Shown piece by piece: positions 52,385-62,010 of a DNA stretch of 64,000 nucleotides. Origin of the DNA: Prorocentrum cordatum. Lineage: Eukaryota; Sar; Dinophyceae; Prorocentrales; Prorocentraceae. The first letter of the stretch is position 1. Each line of letters opens with the position of its first letter. Made by a program: the position numbers and the translations under genes. The stretch is from contig CAUYUJ010019948.1 of the NCBI GenBank assembly GCA_963575745.1, forward strand, positions 484,918-548,917, read 5' to 3'. The notes under the pieces were generated by a model, which saw only the letters and a list, made by a program, of their open reading frames with translations, was not told the DNA's origin and searched no databases.

Positions 52385-52625
52385 CCTCCACGTCGACAAT
52401 CATCGGAATTCCGTTCGCCTTCAGCCCGTTGCTCGGCCCATTCGCGTGCATGTGTGACTTGGCGGCGGGAATTCCACGTTCGAACGCGCCCTGATCCACA
52501 GCCCTGTCGCGTTGGATCAGGCCGCGTTCGAACGTGAAACTCCCACCGCCAAATCACGAAGCCATAACAAAGAGCCGACCAACGGGTGGGAGGTGAACGG
52601 AATTCCGAGGCGCGGTGGAGGATGA
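52385..52625. mobile_element. Small hairpin (MITE-like) element
   Basis: The inner arms 52,454-52,498 and 52,513-52,557 are nearly perfect inverted copies (core ACGTTCGAACGCG and CTGATCCA) around a 14-base loop. The similarity continues outward: AACGGAATTCCGA occurs in both arms, inverted. Arm length is about 110 bases. No coding sequence is inside. Confidence 0.75.
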
Positions 52626-52944
52626 GAATGGGCATGGCACGTTGGTGAGACCAGGACTTCAGGCGGTCAGCTGCTGCACTAGTTGAGCACGGCGACCATT
52701 CAGTGGCCGCCGCAGATCCCGATCGGCAGGCCCGAAGCGGGTACAAGGGTATATCAGTAGACTGATACTACGCACCTGCAACTACCACTGCCACTACCAC
52801 GACCACTAGTCCTGCCAAGGCCACGGCCACTAGTGTTCGCTACTACCTCTGCTACTGTGTGACATTGTTAGTGTTCATCGTAGCTGCAGTGGTGGTGGTA
52901 GTGGTAGTGGCAGTGGTAGTAGTCAGAATGAGAAGGCCGAACGG

Positions 52945-53490
52945 CCATTCATTGTCCGTGGGCTCGTAGCTGGAATGGGGATCCGTGGTGTGGATTCTGC
53001 TTGTTGCGGTGTTAGGCTGGTGTTGTGTGTTGTCGTCGTCACACGGGCGACCCACCCCGCGACCCGCCCCGCGACCCACCCCGCGACCCGCCCCGCGACC
53101 CGCCCCGCGACCCACCCCGCGACCCACCTGCGACACACCCCGCGACCCACCCGCGACCCACCCCGCGACCGCCCCGCGACCCACCCCGCGACCGCCCCGC
53201 GACCCACCCCGCGACCCACCCGCGACCCACCCGCTACCCACCCACCCACCCGCGAAAATCCCTGCGACCCGCCCGCGGCCCACCCGCGACCCACCCGCGA
53301 CCCAACAACGACCCACCCGCGACACATGTGCGACCCACCCGCGACCTACCCACATTTTTTAACGAACAAATGTGCGCCTAGTGATCGCTCGTTGTATATG
53401 TTGTGAAAGTTTGGCGCCTGCGGCGGGCTTCTCCAGAATCTCGCGGACTGCCGACGTCACCCTCGCTCGTATCCGCAATTTTGGGGTGTT
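52945..53490 (+). repeat. Left arm of a long inverted repeat (contains a GCGACCCACC array)
   Basis: From outside to inside it holds GATCCGTGGTGTGGATTCTG, TTGTTGCGGTGTT, an array of CGACCCACC(C)G units (53,045-53,350), CTACCCACAT, TTGGCGCCTGCGGCGG, TCTCCAGAATCTCGCGGACT and GCCGACGTC. The same blocks occur in reverse complement order at 59,020-59,815. Confidence 0.8.
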
Positions 53491-53777
53491 GCGTGTAATG
53501 GTTCCATGGGCCGTCTTCCTCATGCTCCTTCGCATCCTCCTCCTCCTCATTAGTTTCCTCCTCCTCATCCGCCTCCTCATATCCTCCTCCTCCTCCTCCC
53601 CCTCGCCCCCGTACTTCGCATCCTCCTCCTCCTCCTCCTGCCCGTATTCGCATTCTTTGTGGTTGGTCGTCAGAGCCGTCACCGTCCGTCTGGTGCACCG
53701 CCCTGGCCTGACCACCTACGTCATAACCCTATGTACGTAGCTGTTCGGTCCGAGTGCGATGGCTGCACACGAGCAGC

Positions 53778-55467
53778 ATGTCTGGTACCAAACGTCAGCA
53801 GCTCACGAGTATCTTTTCCAAGTTCGTGAGAAAAGCCACGTGGATCACATACGGTGAGAACATCAAGCAATCGCAGATCGACAAGCGACAGATTCGAGAG
53901 CAGGCTCCGCTGTTCAATGCGCTGCTGACGGACACTGCGATTCAAACGTTCCCGTCATAGCCCCCCCTCTAATTGTGCACCAGCCCCCCCCACACACATA
54001 TCCAATGACATCAACATCAATATCACCATCATGCTGAGCCTCATCATCATCGTCATCATCGTCATCGCCAACATCAATGCAACCATTATCGTCTCGTTAG
54101 TCCATATCATTATCGCCGCGATGATCTCCACCCGTCATCGCGTTCATTAATGTGGTCACATGGGGGGTAACACTAACACACTGCGTTTTTATCGCAGCTC
54201 TGCAGAGGAGTTCAGTGACGACCTGCACTTCAACAAGAGCGACGTGGAGCCGTCGCTGCGCAGCGTTGCCGAGACCAACCACATATCGTTCCGAGACGCT
54301 GCGGAGCTGACCGAATGGAGTGAGACGACAGGCCGACGGTTCCGAACCATGTGCAGGCACATCGCTGTGTATCGCGGACGGGCTTCCCCACCGCAATGGT
54401 TCGTTGCTCTATTTGGTGACCGCGGAGGTGGTGCTGGCGAGGACAGCGACAATGATGAAGAAGGAGAAGAGGAGGAGCCCGTGTGCGAACCCGAGGAGGA
54501 CGACGAGGACGAGGAGCCACCAGTCGCGAAGAAGGCACGGAGAGGCAAGCCAGCTGCCAAGGACGTGGTCGTGGGCAAGCCCGCCAGCTCCGACGCCGCC
54601 CTCATGAAGAAACCCAGCGCCACGTTCGATGGCGATCACGAGACGGCCTACGTGTTCAGCTGGGACAAGGAATCACGGCTCGCTGCAAGGAAGCCCACGA
54701 CTGCTCCGACCAGCACGCCACCAGAGATGGCAATTCGAACTGAACGACCACACGGTGCCAATCCCGAGGATGCGGTCATCGCGGTGTGGGCTGATGGCAT
54801 GAGGAGGGAGGTTCCGCAGATGACAGTGAAGAGGTGGGACGCGATCCACGGAGTTGTCAAGGCCCCTGATGGTCACGATGCGACAGGTGTCAAGACCATC
54901 CCCAGCAAGACGTCGAACCCGAACGGCATCGACCTGTTCGACGGCGTGGACAAGGATGGCAACAGAGCGTGGTGCTTCTTCCGCTGGAACAGGCCCAAAG
55001 GGAAGCCCGAGCAGAGGCTAATCGCCGTCCGCGTCCACGGTCAGGACAAGCTCACGCAGGGTGACACCCAGTGGTGGCAGGAGGCAGGTCAGCCCCCCTC
55101 AGAGCTGAAGGACTTGGAGCTCTACGCTGCTACGTGGGCGAACGACTTGGCGAAGCGCTACTGCGACGGCGTGCTGACGAGGGAGCAGGTGCACGAGAAC
55201 AAGGAGAAGATCAAGTACAACTACATGAAGATGATGAAGTCCAAGGTCGTGAAGAGGCCAGCATCGGCCAGTTCGCCTACGCCAGCTGGCGGCAGCTCGT
55301 CAGCGGCCGCGCCCAGCGACGGCGCCATCGGCGCGGACCACGTGGTGCTCGACGGCAAGGTTCCCGACGGCAATCGCACCACGCCGCCTCGCTGGAAGGC
55401 GGGTGCAGTTGTAGAGGAGAGCCCACCCCTGAGGCCGACCATTGAGGCACCGCCCATGTTCGATTAA
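53778..55467 (+). CDS. Unrecognised acidic/basic nuclear-type protein, two exons
   Basis: Exon 1 runs 53,778-53,947 (MSGTKRQQLTSIFSKFVRKA...) and exon 2 54,198-55,467. A GT-AG intron (AAAC|GTTCCC ... TATCGCAG|CTCTG) joins AC+C to give DTAIQT-SAEEFSDDLHFNKS in frame. The product is about 479 residues. It begins with a helical segment (SFRDAAELTEWSETTGRRFR), followed by an acidic stretch and a basic cluster (KKARRGKPAAKD). A compact C-terminal region follows (AVIAVWADGMRREVPQMTVK; GIDLFDGVDKDGNRAWCFFR; ELYAATWANDLAKRYCDGVL), and the tail is Ala/Pro-rich. The intron contains a CATCAT microsatellite. The gene lies between the two arms of the long inverted repeat, followed on the same strand by another unrecognised gene. 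Function unknown; an accessory gene of a transposon is possible. Confidence 0.7.
53948..54197 (+). other. Intron, GT-AG, 250 bases
   Basis: The donor GTTCCCGTCATAG follows ATTCAAAC, and the acceptor is TTTTTATCGCAG. The phase fits both flanking frames. It contains (CAT)n-like sequence. Confidence 0.65.
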
Positions 55468-55611
55468 TAGCCTGGTGTATATACGTATGGCATCGGCAAC
55501 TCACATCCGCAAAGATCGGGCTGTGGGCGCACAGGGGGTCTGAAGGACGTCTGAGGAAACCCGCACCATGTTTACGATGAGTCCACGGGGATCCCACGGG
55601 ACATTCACGGG

Positions 55612-55668
55612 ATGGTTTCGGGAAATTTCGGGAAGTTTCGGGAAGTTTCGGGAAGTTTCGGGAAGCGC
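55612..55668 (+). repeat. 9-bp GGGAAGTTTC array, short
   Basis: Six units of CGGGAAGTTT, the same family as 51,196-51,445. Confidence 0.9.
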
Positions 55669-55961
55669 TCACGATCGTGCGAAGGCTAGCTCGAAGGAAG
55701 CTGCCAGACGTTTGTCAAACATGGACCGTTCAGGTTACGGCGCGCCCAGAAAAAAACTAACAGAACATTGCATTGCTTTCGCATTATGCTGAACCCCCCC
55801 CCCGCACACACCAACTTCGTCCTATCATGCTGGCCAACCCCCCCCCGTTGACCCACCTCGTTATGTTCGCATCGGTGTTCCCAGTTCATTCCCACCCCCA
55901 CTCGGTTGGGGAGGATGAGATGGGGGTGGCCCGACGCCTCATTGCCCCACTACCATCCGCC

Positions 55962-57660
55962 GACAGGCCACGGGCGAGGGCATCGAGTTCAACGAGCTGA
56001 TCGGCACCAAGTTCGAGGGGATGGCGAAGGCGCTGGAGGTCGAGTGCGCGGAGACGGCGCGCATGCGGCCCGTCATGCAGGCCATGTGGCGTGCAATTAT
56101 TAATTAATGTCCCCACTATTCTTCCATGTATCGCCTTCCTGGTTCGCCTGCTTGTGTCGTCCAGGCTAACATGGGCACCGCCGCCAACCCCATGCACTGC
56201 TCCGTGCAGACCGACCTGCTGTGCACTGAGACGGAGCTCACCCAGGCGCTCAGGCTGATGATGGCCTCGCAGCCCGCCGAGGGCACGACGCCTGATGCAC
56301 CAGATGAGGCAGTTGAGTCTGCTGAGATGGCGGCGCTGAGGCAGAAGCTCGAAGATGAACGCGACCCAGTCCTCGAGACGATCGCTGGCGAGGGCTTTCG
56401 AGTGGAGTCAGGCACGCCAATGTACAAGCGCTTCTACCTATGGCTCCTGAACAACAGTGAGGAGAAGCAGCGGTACGACGCTCTCGACCGCGACGAGAAG
56501 GCATCGCGGCGGTCTCAGTGGGCGATGAAGAAGTACGACACCTACACGGAGATGGGGTCATAATTACAATCACAGTCCAACTGGAGAATGATGAGGATGA
56601 GGAGGACGACGGTGATGAGGATGAGGCTGAGGAGGATAAGGAAGAAGAGTATAATGAGTAAGACGAGGAGGAGGAGGAGGAGGAGGAGGAGGAGGAGGAG
56701 GAGGAGGAGTAGGAGTAGGAGGAGGAGGAGGTGTAGGAGGGAGAGGATGAGTTTGAGGAGGAGGGCGGCGACGGGACACAATTGCGCATTCCAAACTGCA
56801 TCCCCGAGGACTACCGCACGAGGGTGCAGAAGACCATCAAGAGCGAGCAGGCCATCTACCGCTGGTTCAACTTCGACATGCTCGTCCAGGAGCAAGGAGG
56901 TGGTGCGTTCCCGAGCCGAGCTGTGATGGCAGGATGCAGGAGCATCGCGCTCAACGCGATGAAGAAGGGGCCCAGGTTCGTGAGGATCAACTCCGACTCG
57001 AATCGGATCGAGTTCAAGAAGCGGATCGACGAGGAGCGCCATGGCACACGTGACGAGTGGGCTTCTCATGAGGAGGAGCGGAACATGGCGCGTGGCAGCG
57101 GGAGCAGCGGGAGCGGCGCACCGACGCCTGCACCGACGCCTGCACCGACGCCTGCACCGACGCCTGCACCAGGGCCCTGCACAGCTGTGGATACGCCGAC
57201 TCCAGTCACAGCCAAGGGCAAGGCCAAGCCTCACAACGGCAAGGCCAAGGCCAAAGGCAAGGCACAGCCGAAGGGCAAGAGCAAGGCCGCCAAGGCTTCA
57301 CCGCCACCCACCGCCAAGTCGCTGGCCAAGCACGCCACAGACGTCACCCTGCGCTACGGCATGGCGATGAACGTCGCGAGGAATCTGCTCGAGAGGATCG
57401 ACACGCAACCATCCATGGACTGGGCTCGGTCGGAGAAGTTCCGCGGCAAGCTCAAGCGCTCGATTGATCAGGTGGACAAGGTCGTGAACCAGTACGAGGA
57501 GATCAAGAGCGCAGTGTCAGTGGGCTCCACGCTCGCGTTCGGCGACGGCGTGGACTTCCACTCGGAGATGAACAAGTACAACCAGATGACATCTGCGCTG
57601 GATGAGCTCGAGTCCCAGAGCAAGCGCATCAGGGACACGGCCTACTCCGACTCCGACTAG
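55962..57660 (+). CDS. Unrecognised multi-exon gene, Lys/Ala-rich with coiled coil
   Basis: An exon after CCGACAG at 55,961 reads ATGEGIEFNELIGTKFEGMA and ECAETARMRPVMQ. A GC donor after CAG (56,085 region) and an acceptor GTCCAG at 56,165 would join it to ANMGTAANPMHCSVQTDLLC. The next part ends GTPMYKRFYLWLLNNSEEKQ and QWAMKKYDTYTEMG near 56,555. A GAG/GAT microsatellite follows, with protein-like parts (ENDEDEEDDGDEDE) and stops. The last exon (from about 56,770) reads QLRIPNCIPEDYRTRV and FNFDMLVQEQGGGAFPSRAV, then an APTP repeat, Lys/Ala-rich KGKAKPHNGKAKAKGK, and the coiled coil LLERIDTQPSMDWARSEKF. It ends TAYSDSD at 57,660. The first exon is not located. Function unknown. Confidence 0.6.
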
Positions 57661-59019
57661 CTGATGGGGGTCGGGGTGTACGAACGACAGCAACCTTTTG
57701 GAAAATGAGTTGCTGTGTAACTTCTGTGAGAGAGGTTTCGAGGTAACTTGTGACAGGGAAGCGCACGTGCACACGTCTCAAGGTTGTGTTTTTGCGCAGT
57801 CGCCTGGTTAATGCAGCACTGTTGTCTGAGATGACGGCAGTGTGCCAATCTGCCAGGCCAGGAGTTCGTTGCTGGAACGTTTGTCTGGTGCTAGGGGAGC
57901 AAAATGTCAAGGCAGTGAGGGCATTGCTCGATCAGTTGCATAGTTGGCGCCCGCATTTCGGTCAAGCTGCGCGAATCGCAGCCTGATTTGACCCCGCGTG
58001 GACGGAAACAGCACGCAGAAATACCCCGGGATGTTTCCGGGAAGTTTCCGGGAAGTTTCCGGGAAGTTTCCGGGAAGTTTCGGGAAACTAGGGCTCCCGT
58101 CCAATACATCCTCACAATTTTGGCCGGGATATTACCGGGAAGTTTCCGGGAAGTTTCCGGGAAGTTTCGGGAACTTTCAGATGTGTGCGTTTCCGAGCCG
58201 CCGACGGGAAGTTTGCGGGAAGTTTGCGGGAAGTTTCGGGAAGTTTGCTGGACGGTGAAGGTTTGGGGTCACGACGGCTAGAAAAAAATCATCTTTTTGG
58301 ATTTCCCCAGACAGTGCTAATGCAACTTGTGGATGTGTGCGCCCGCGAGTATGCTCGACGCGCAGTTCTGGACACATTGTGGGTGACGAGCGGGCAGCTA
58401 TCGTGTGATCTCGTGGGACGTGCTCACAAAGCTCGGAGTTCTTCTGGCAGATTGCATCACCTTGACCACAGCTCATCACCGCCACGGAAGAGTAATGCGA
58501 GCCAGTTTCCAATTTCTACACGCCTTACTCCCCGTCCCTGCGTTCCTACGCGTGCTCATCCCCTCATATCATTACCCCCCTTTTTCCTTTTACTAGTTCC
58601 CCAGTCGCTTCCCCCCATCTCGCCTTCGGACCTCGCCTCCGACCTCCGACGCCCAAGATTGCCATCACAGTTGGCGTTTAGTGCCAGACGTGACCGCGCC
58701 TCGCCACACCAAGCCTCGAACGTCTGCTGCACGGGGGAGGGGTGCAGGATCGCACGAGTGGAGACCCGAGGCTCAGCCATAATCAGTGTGTGGAATAGTC
58801 GCAGCATGTACGATTTAAATATTTGCGACGTGCCAGGGCAACCCCTAAATACTCCTAGATTACGTTAGCTACTAACGCACCTGAATCGTCACTGTCGTCG
58901 TCGTCGTTGTCGTCGTCGTCGTTGTCCTCGTCCTCGTCCTAGTCATCGTGGTCGACGTCGTCGTCATCCTCGTCGTGGTCGGGGCAAACTGGCAGATGCG
59001 CATGTGTGTAAAATGTACG
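57661..59019. other. No gene supported; 9-bp arrays inside
   Basis: Apart from the GGGAAGTTTC arrays and a (GTC)n-like stretch at 58,890-58,975, no structure is seen. Confidence 0.6.
58021..58260 (+). repeat. 9-bp GGGAAGTTTCC arrays, three blocks
   Basis: Blocks at 58,027-58,085, 58,135-58,180 and 58,203-58,250, separated by unique sequence. Same unit and strand as 51,196-51,445. Confidence 0.9.
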
Positions 59020-59588
59020 TCGGACTCCGCAGATGCGGATGAGAGTGAGGGCTCGGCGGGGACGTCGGCAGTCTGCGAGACTCTGGAGACAACCGCCGCA
59101 GGCGCCCAAGTCTCACACATTATGCAACGAGCCCGTCGCAGGTGCCGATTTTTTCGTTAAACCAATGTGGGTAAGTAGCGAGTGTGCCGCGGATGGGTCG
59201 CAAATGGGTCGCAGCTGGGTTGCTGTTGGGTCGCAGATGGGTCGCGGGTGGGTCGCAGGTGGGTCGCGGGGTAGGTCGCGGGTGGGTCACGGGTGGGTCG
59301 CGGGTGGGTCGCAAGTGGGTCGCGGGTGGGTCGCGGGGTGGGTCGCGGGTGGGTCGCGGGGTGGGTCGGGGTGGGTCGTGGGTGGGTCGCGGGTGGGTCG
59401 CGGGTGGGTCGCGGGGTGGGTCGCGGATGGGTCGCGGGGTGGGTCGCAAGGTGTGTCGCGGGGTGGGTCGCGGGTTGGGTCGCGGGTTGGGTCGCGGTGT
59501 GGGTCGCGGGGTGGGTCGCGGGGTGGGTCGCAGGTGGGGCGACGGCAACAAACAACACCACCGCCAACAACAACAACAACAACAGCAA

Positions 59589-59630
<42 letters not shown>

Positions 59631-59815
59631 TAGCACCAACAACAACAACAACAACAACCACATCAACAACAACAAGAACAACAACAACAACACCACCACC
59701 ACCAACAACAACAAAGAAACAACAACAACCACAACGACAACAGCCGCAACAACAGCAACAACGCATCAACACAACAAGTATGATCCTCACCACGGATCGC
59801 CAGCTTGACAAGCTG
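59020..59815 (-). repeat. Right arm of the long inverted repeat (contains GGTGGGTCGC array and CAA microsatellite)
   Basis: It holds GACGTCGGCAGTCTGCGAGA, CCGCCGCAGGCGCCCAA, ATGTGGGTAAG, an array of GGTGGGTCGCG units (59,200-59,535), a (CAA)n stretch (59,560-59,760) and CTCACCACGGATC. Read in reverse complement this is the block order of 52,945-53,490. The CAA expansion makes this arm longer. Confidence 0.8.
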
Positions 59816-59929
59816 ATGATGACAGGAGAGCCCCCCCCACCCCGAATTGTCGAGCTCGCCCCCTATATCATACTGGTCTGAGCAAAAGGGGCAAACCCCA
59901 AAACAAATGACAACACCCTGGCCCTTGTT

Positions 59930-59948
59930 TCCGTAGCCATTTAGCTCA
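59930..59948 (+). other. Relic of the dinoflagellate spliced leader (DinoSL)
   Basis: TCCGTAGCCATTT, then A instead of TG, then GCTCA: the DinoSL except for its last bases and a small change in the middle. Twelve bases, CCGTAGCCATTT, are perfect. It lies directly in front of an intronless ORF on the same strand. Confidence 0.8.
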
Positions 59949-59949
59949 T

Positions 59950-62010
59950 ATGGTAGCGTTTCGCAAGCGGAGGCGCAGCAGGTTTACAGCGAGTGTTGTT
60001 CGCTCGCGAGCTTGGGAGCTTCGCGAGTGGGAGCGCGGCCAGACAGAGGGCAGCCAGCACGGAGCTCTTGCGTTGGAGGAGCATCTGCTTTCACAATACG
60101 CAAGTGGGGCGCTGGATGCGAAAGCTTTCTGTTTGACGTGCCATTTTGCAACGCAAGCAGGTGTGACAGGAGGGAACATTTCGCAATACGCCCACCCGCC
60201 AACCGCTCAGACAGGAAAGTTTGCTCAGCACCTTCGGTCGGTTCTCCCTGAATCTGAAGCAGCACCTGAGTACCACCATCTGTCAGTGCCAGTTTATCGG
60301 CGCGGTCGGAGGGAAATTAAACAAATTGTGGTTTCGCCACCGCACGAGGTGTTGAATGCCGAAGTGGTGAAGATCGACGAGACACCAGCGGGGATACCGT
60401 TTCCACCGCCAGAAGAATGGTCGGGAGTATATCGGAACCACCCGTTCCGTGTCATCGATGGCGATGGTCGGCGAACGTTTCCGATCGCATTGTACCTCGA
60501 TGGCGTGAAGTACACTCGTGCGATCGGCCCTGGGAGAAGTGATACGGTGCTTGGGATAACAGTGTTCAACCTACGGACGCTTAAGAGACACCTTGTGGCC
60601 GTTGTCTCCAAGCAGCAGGTGTGCCATTGCGGGTGCAGGGGCTGGTGTACATACCGGCCCATTTTCGCATACATTCACTGGTCATTGGCTGCCGCAGTTG
60701 TTGGTCTACGCCCGATGCTCCGCTGGGATAAGGCGCCATGGCCGAACGAGTGTAAGAGCAAAGAGTTGTTTGACGCTTGCCCACGCATGACAGCTAGATT
60801 TTTGCTATGCCAGATCAAAGGCGATTGGGCTGAGTTCACGCAGACCCTGGGGATGCCAACGTGGTCGTCTCACCATCACCCTTGCATCTGGTGTGCAGCA
60901 ACCAAAGACAGCCTCTACGAATACGACGGTGTATGTTTGTATGATAATGCGTGGGGCGAGCCTCAGATCAGTTATGATGGCGCGTGTGAGCGCTGCGAGA
61001 TAACGATCAACGTGACAGATGATCGCGTGCGGGGTCTTCTGCTGGACATTGGTGGTTTGCAGTTCGACAGGAATCGTTCGGTGCAAGGTCGGTATTTGGC
61101 GTGCGATGTGCCAGCGCTGGGGCTGAAACGATTTGACAGGTTGGAACCGTCTGACGACGTTCCAGACACGGGTGCGTTCGAGGAGATTCCAACCCCATTT
61201 GTATGTATTTTCTGGGGAAAAAACAAAGACAACAGGGGGCGTCTTGGGGATAGAACGCATCATCGAAATCCATTGTTTTCGCGTGACATTGGAACTAGTC
61301 CAGAAGTAACGTTGCACATCGACACCTTGCACACTGTATACTTAGGGGTGTGCTCACGATTTGTTCATGCAACGTTGTGGGGCGCTATCAACGCCAACAT
61401 CTGCGGCCTGGGTTGCGGTAGCGATGGGTTAAAAGAAGAAGCGTTGAAGTTAATGTTCAATAATTACAAAACATGGTGCAGCCAACATGGCGAGATCCCA
61501 TTGAACGCTCAATTGAGCACCCTTACTGTTGGAATGATTGGGGGGCCCGATTCAATCTTATTGAAGACGAAGGCTGCTGAAACTGGCGTGCTGCTGAAAT
61601 GGGCGGTTCGGTTTTGCGAAACAGAAAAGCACAAGTTCGACACGGGCCCGATTTTGTGGGCAGCAGGTAGAGCGCTTTTGGAATATATGAACATTTTACG
61701 GGCATCACCCCAAACCGTCTCACACAATGTATGCCAGCGTTTGCTTGACCTGTGCGTGCGTCATCTCACACTCATGCAGGACGCTGGTGTTGGCGACATA
61801 CCAAAATGTCATTTGTTTGTGCACATGACACTCCGCATACCATTGTGCGGCAATCCAAAATATTATTCTACATTCCATGACGAATCGTTGAATCTGATTC
61901 TGGCAGGCGTGGCAGCCTCGTCTCACCGATCGACCTGGGAAAGGTCGATATTCGATAGAATTCGATTGCTTCCGCTTGTTTGCAAGGGGCACCCGTTTGC
62001 AGCAATGTGA
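59950..62010 (+). CDS. Transposase-like protein, intact, intronless, 686 codons
   Basis: It is a single open frame from ATG 59,950 to TGA 62,008. The N-terminus is Arg-rich. The core has IALYLDGVKYTRAIGPGR (an Asp), VCHCGCRGWCTYRPIF (metal-binding-like), FLLCQIKGDWAEFTQTLGMP (a second Asp), HHHPCIWCAATKDS, and TLHIDTLHTVYLGVCSRFVH (a third Asp). Three spaced acidic residues in such contexts, with CxxC zinc-type motifs, resemble large cut-and-paste transposases of the KDZ/Plavaka kind. I cannot fix the superfamily. The DinoSL relic one base upstream suggests the locus arose from a trans-spliced mRNA copied back into DNA, so the first codons may be former leader and UTR. It lies about 135 bases outside the right inverted-repeat arm. 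Confidence 0.75.
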   Translation: MVAFRKRRRSRFTASVVRSRAWELREWERGQTEGSQHGALALEEHLLSQYASGALDAKAFCLTCHFATQAGVTGGNISQYAHPPTAQTGKFAQHLRSVLPESEAAPEYHHLSVPVYRRGRREIKQIVVSPPHEVLNAEVVKIDETPAGIPFPPPEEWSGVYRNHPFRVIDGDGRRTFPIALYLDGVKYTRAIGPGRSDTVLGITVFNLRTLKRHLVAVVSKQQVCHCGCRGWCTYRPIFAYIHWSLAAAVVGLRPMLRWDKAPWPNECKSKELFDACPRMTARFLLCQIKGDWAEFTQTLGMPTWSSHHHPCIWCAATKDSLYEYDGVCLYDNAWGEPQISYDGACERCEITINVTDDRVRGLLLDIGGLQFDRNRSVQGRYLACDVPALGLKRFDRLEPSDDVPDTGAFEEIPTPFVCIFWGKNKDNRGRLGDRTHHRNPLFSRDIGTSPEVTLHIDTLHTVYLGVCSRFVHATLWGAINANICGLGCGSDGLKEEALKLMFNNYKTWCSQHGEIPLNAQLSTLTVGMIGGPDSILLKTKAAETGVLLKWAVRFCETEKHKFDTGPILWAAGRALLEYMNILRASPQTVSHNVCQRLLDLCVRHLTLMQDAGVGDIPKCHLFVHMTLRIPLCGNPKYYSTFHDESLNLILAGVAASSHRSTWERSIFDRIRLLPLVCKGHPFAAM

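Noticed and set aside
53040-53355. Long Arg/Pro/Thr or Gly/Trp-rich open frames on both strands
   Set aside because: They are translations of the GCGACCCACC tandem array.
59180-59770. Long open frames rich in Val/Gly/Arg or Asn/Thr
   Set aside because: They come from the GGTGGGTCGC array and the CAA microsatellite.
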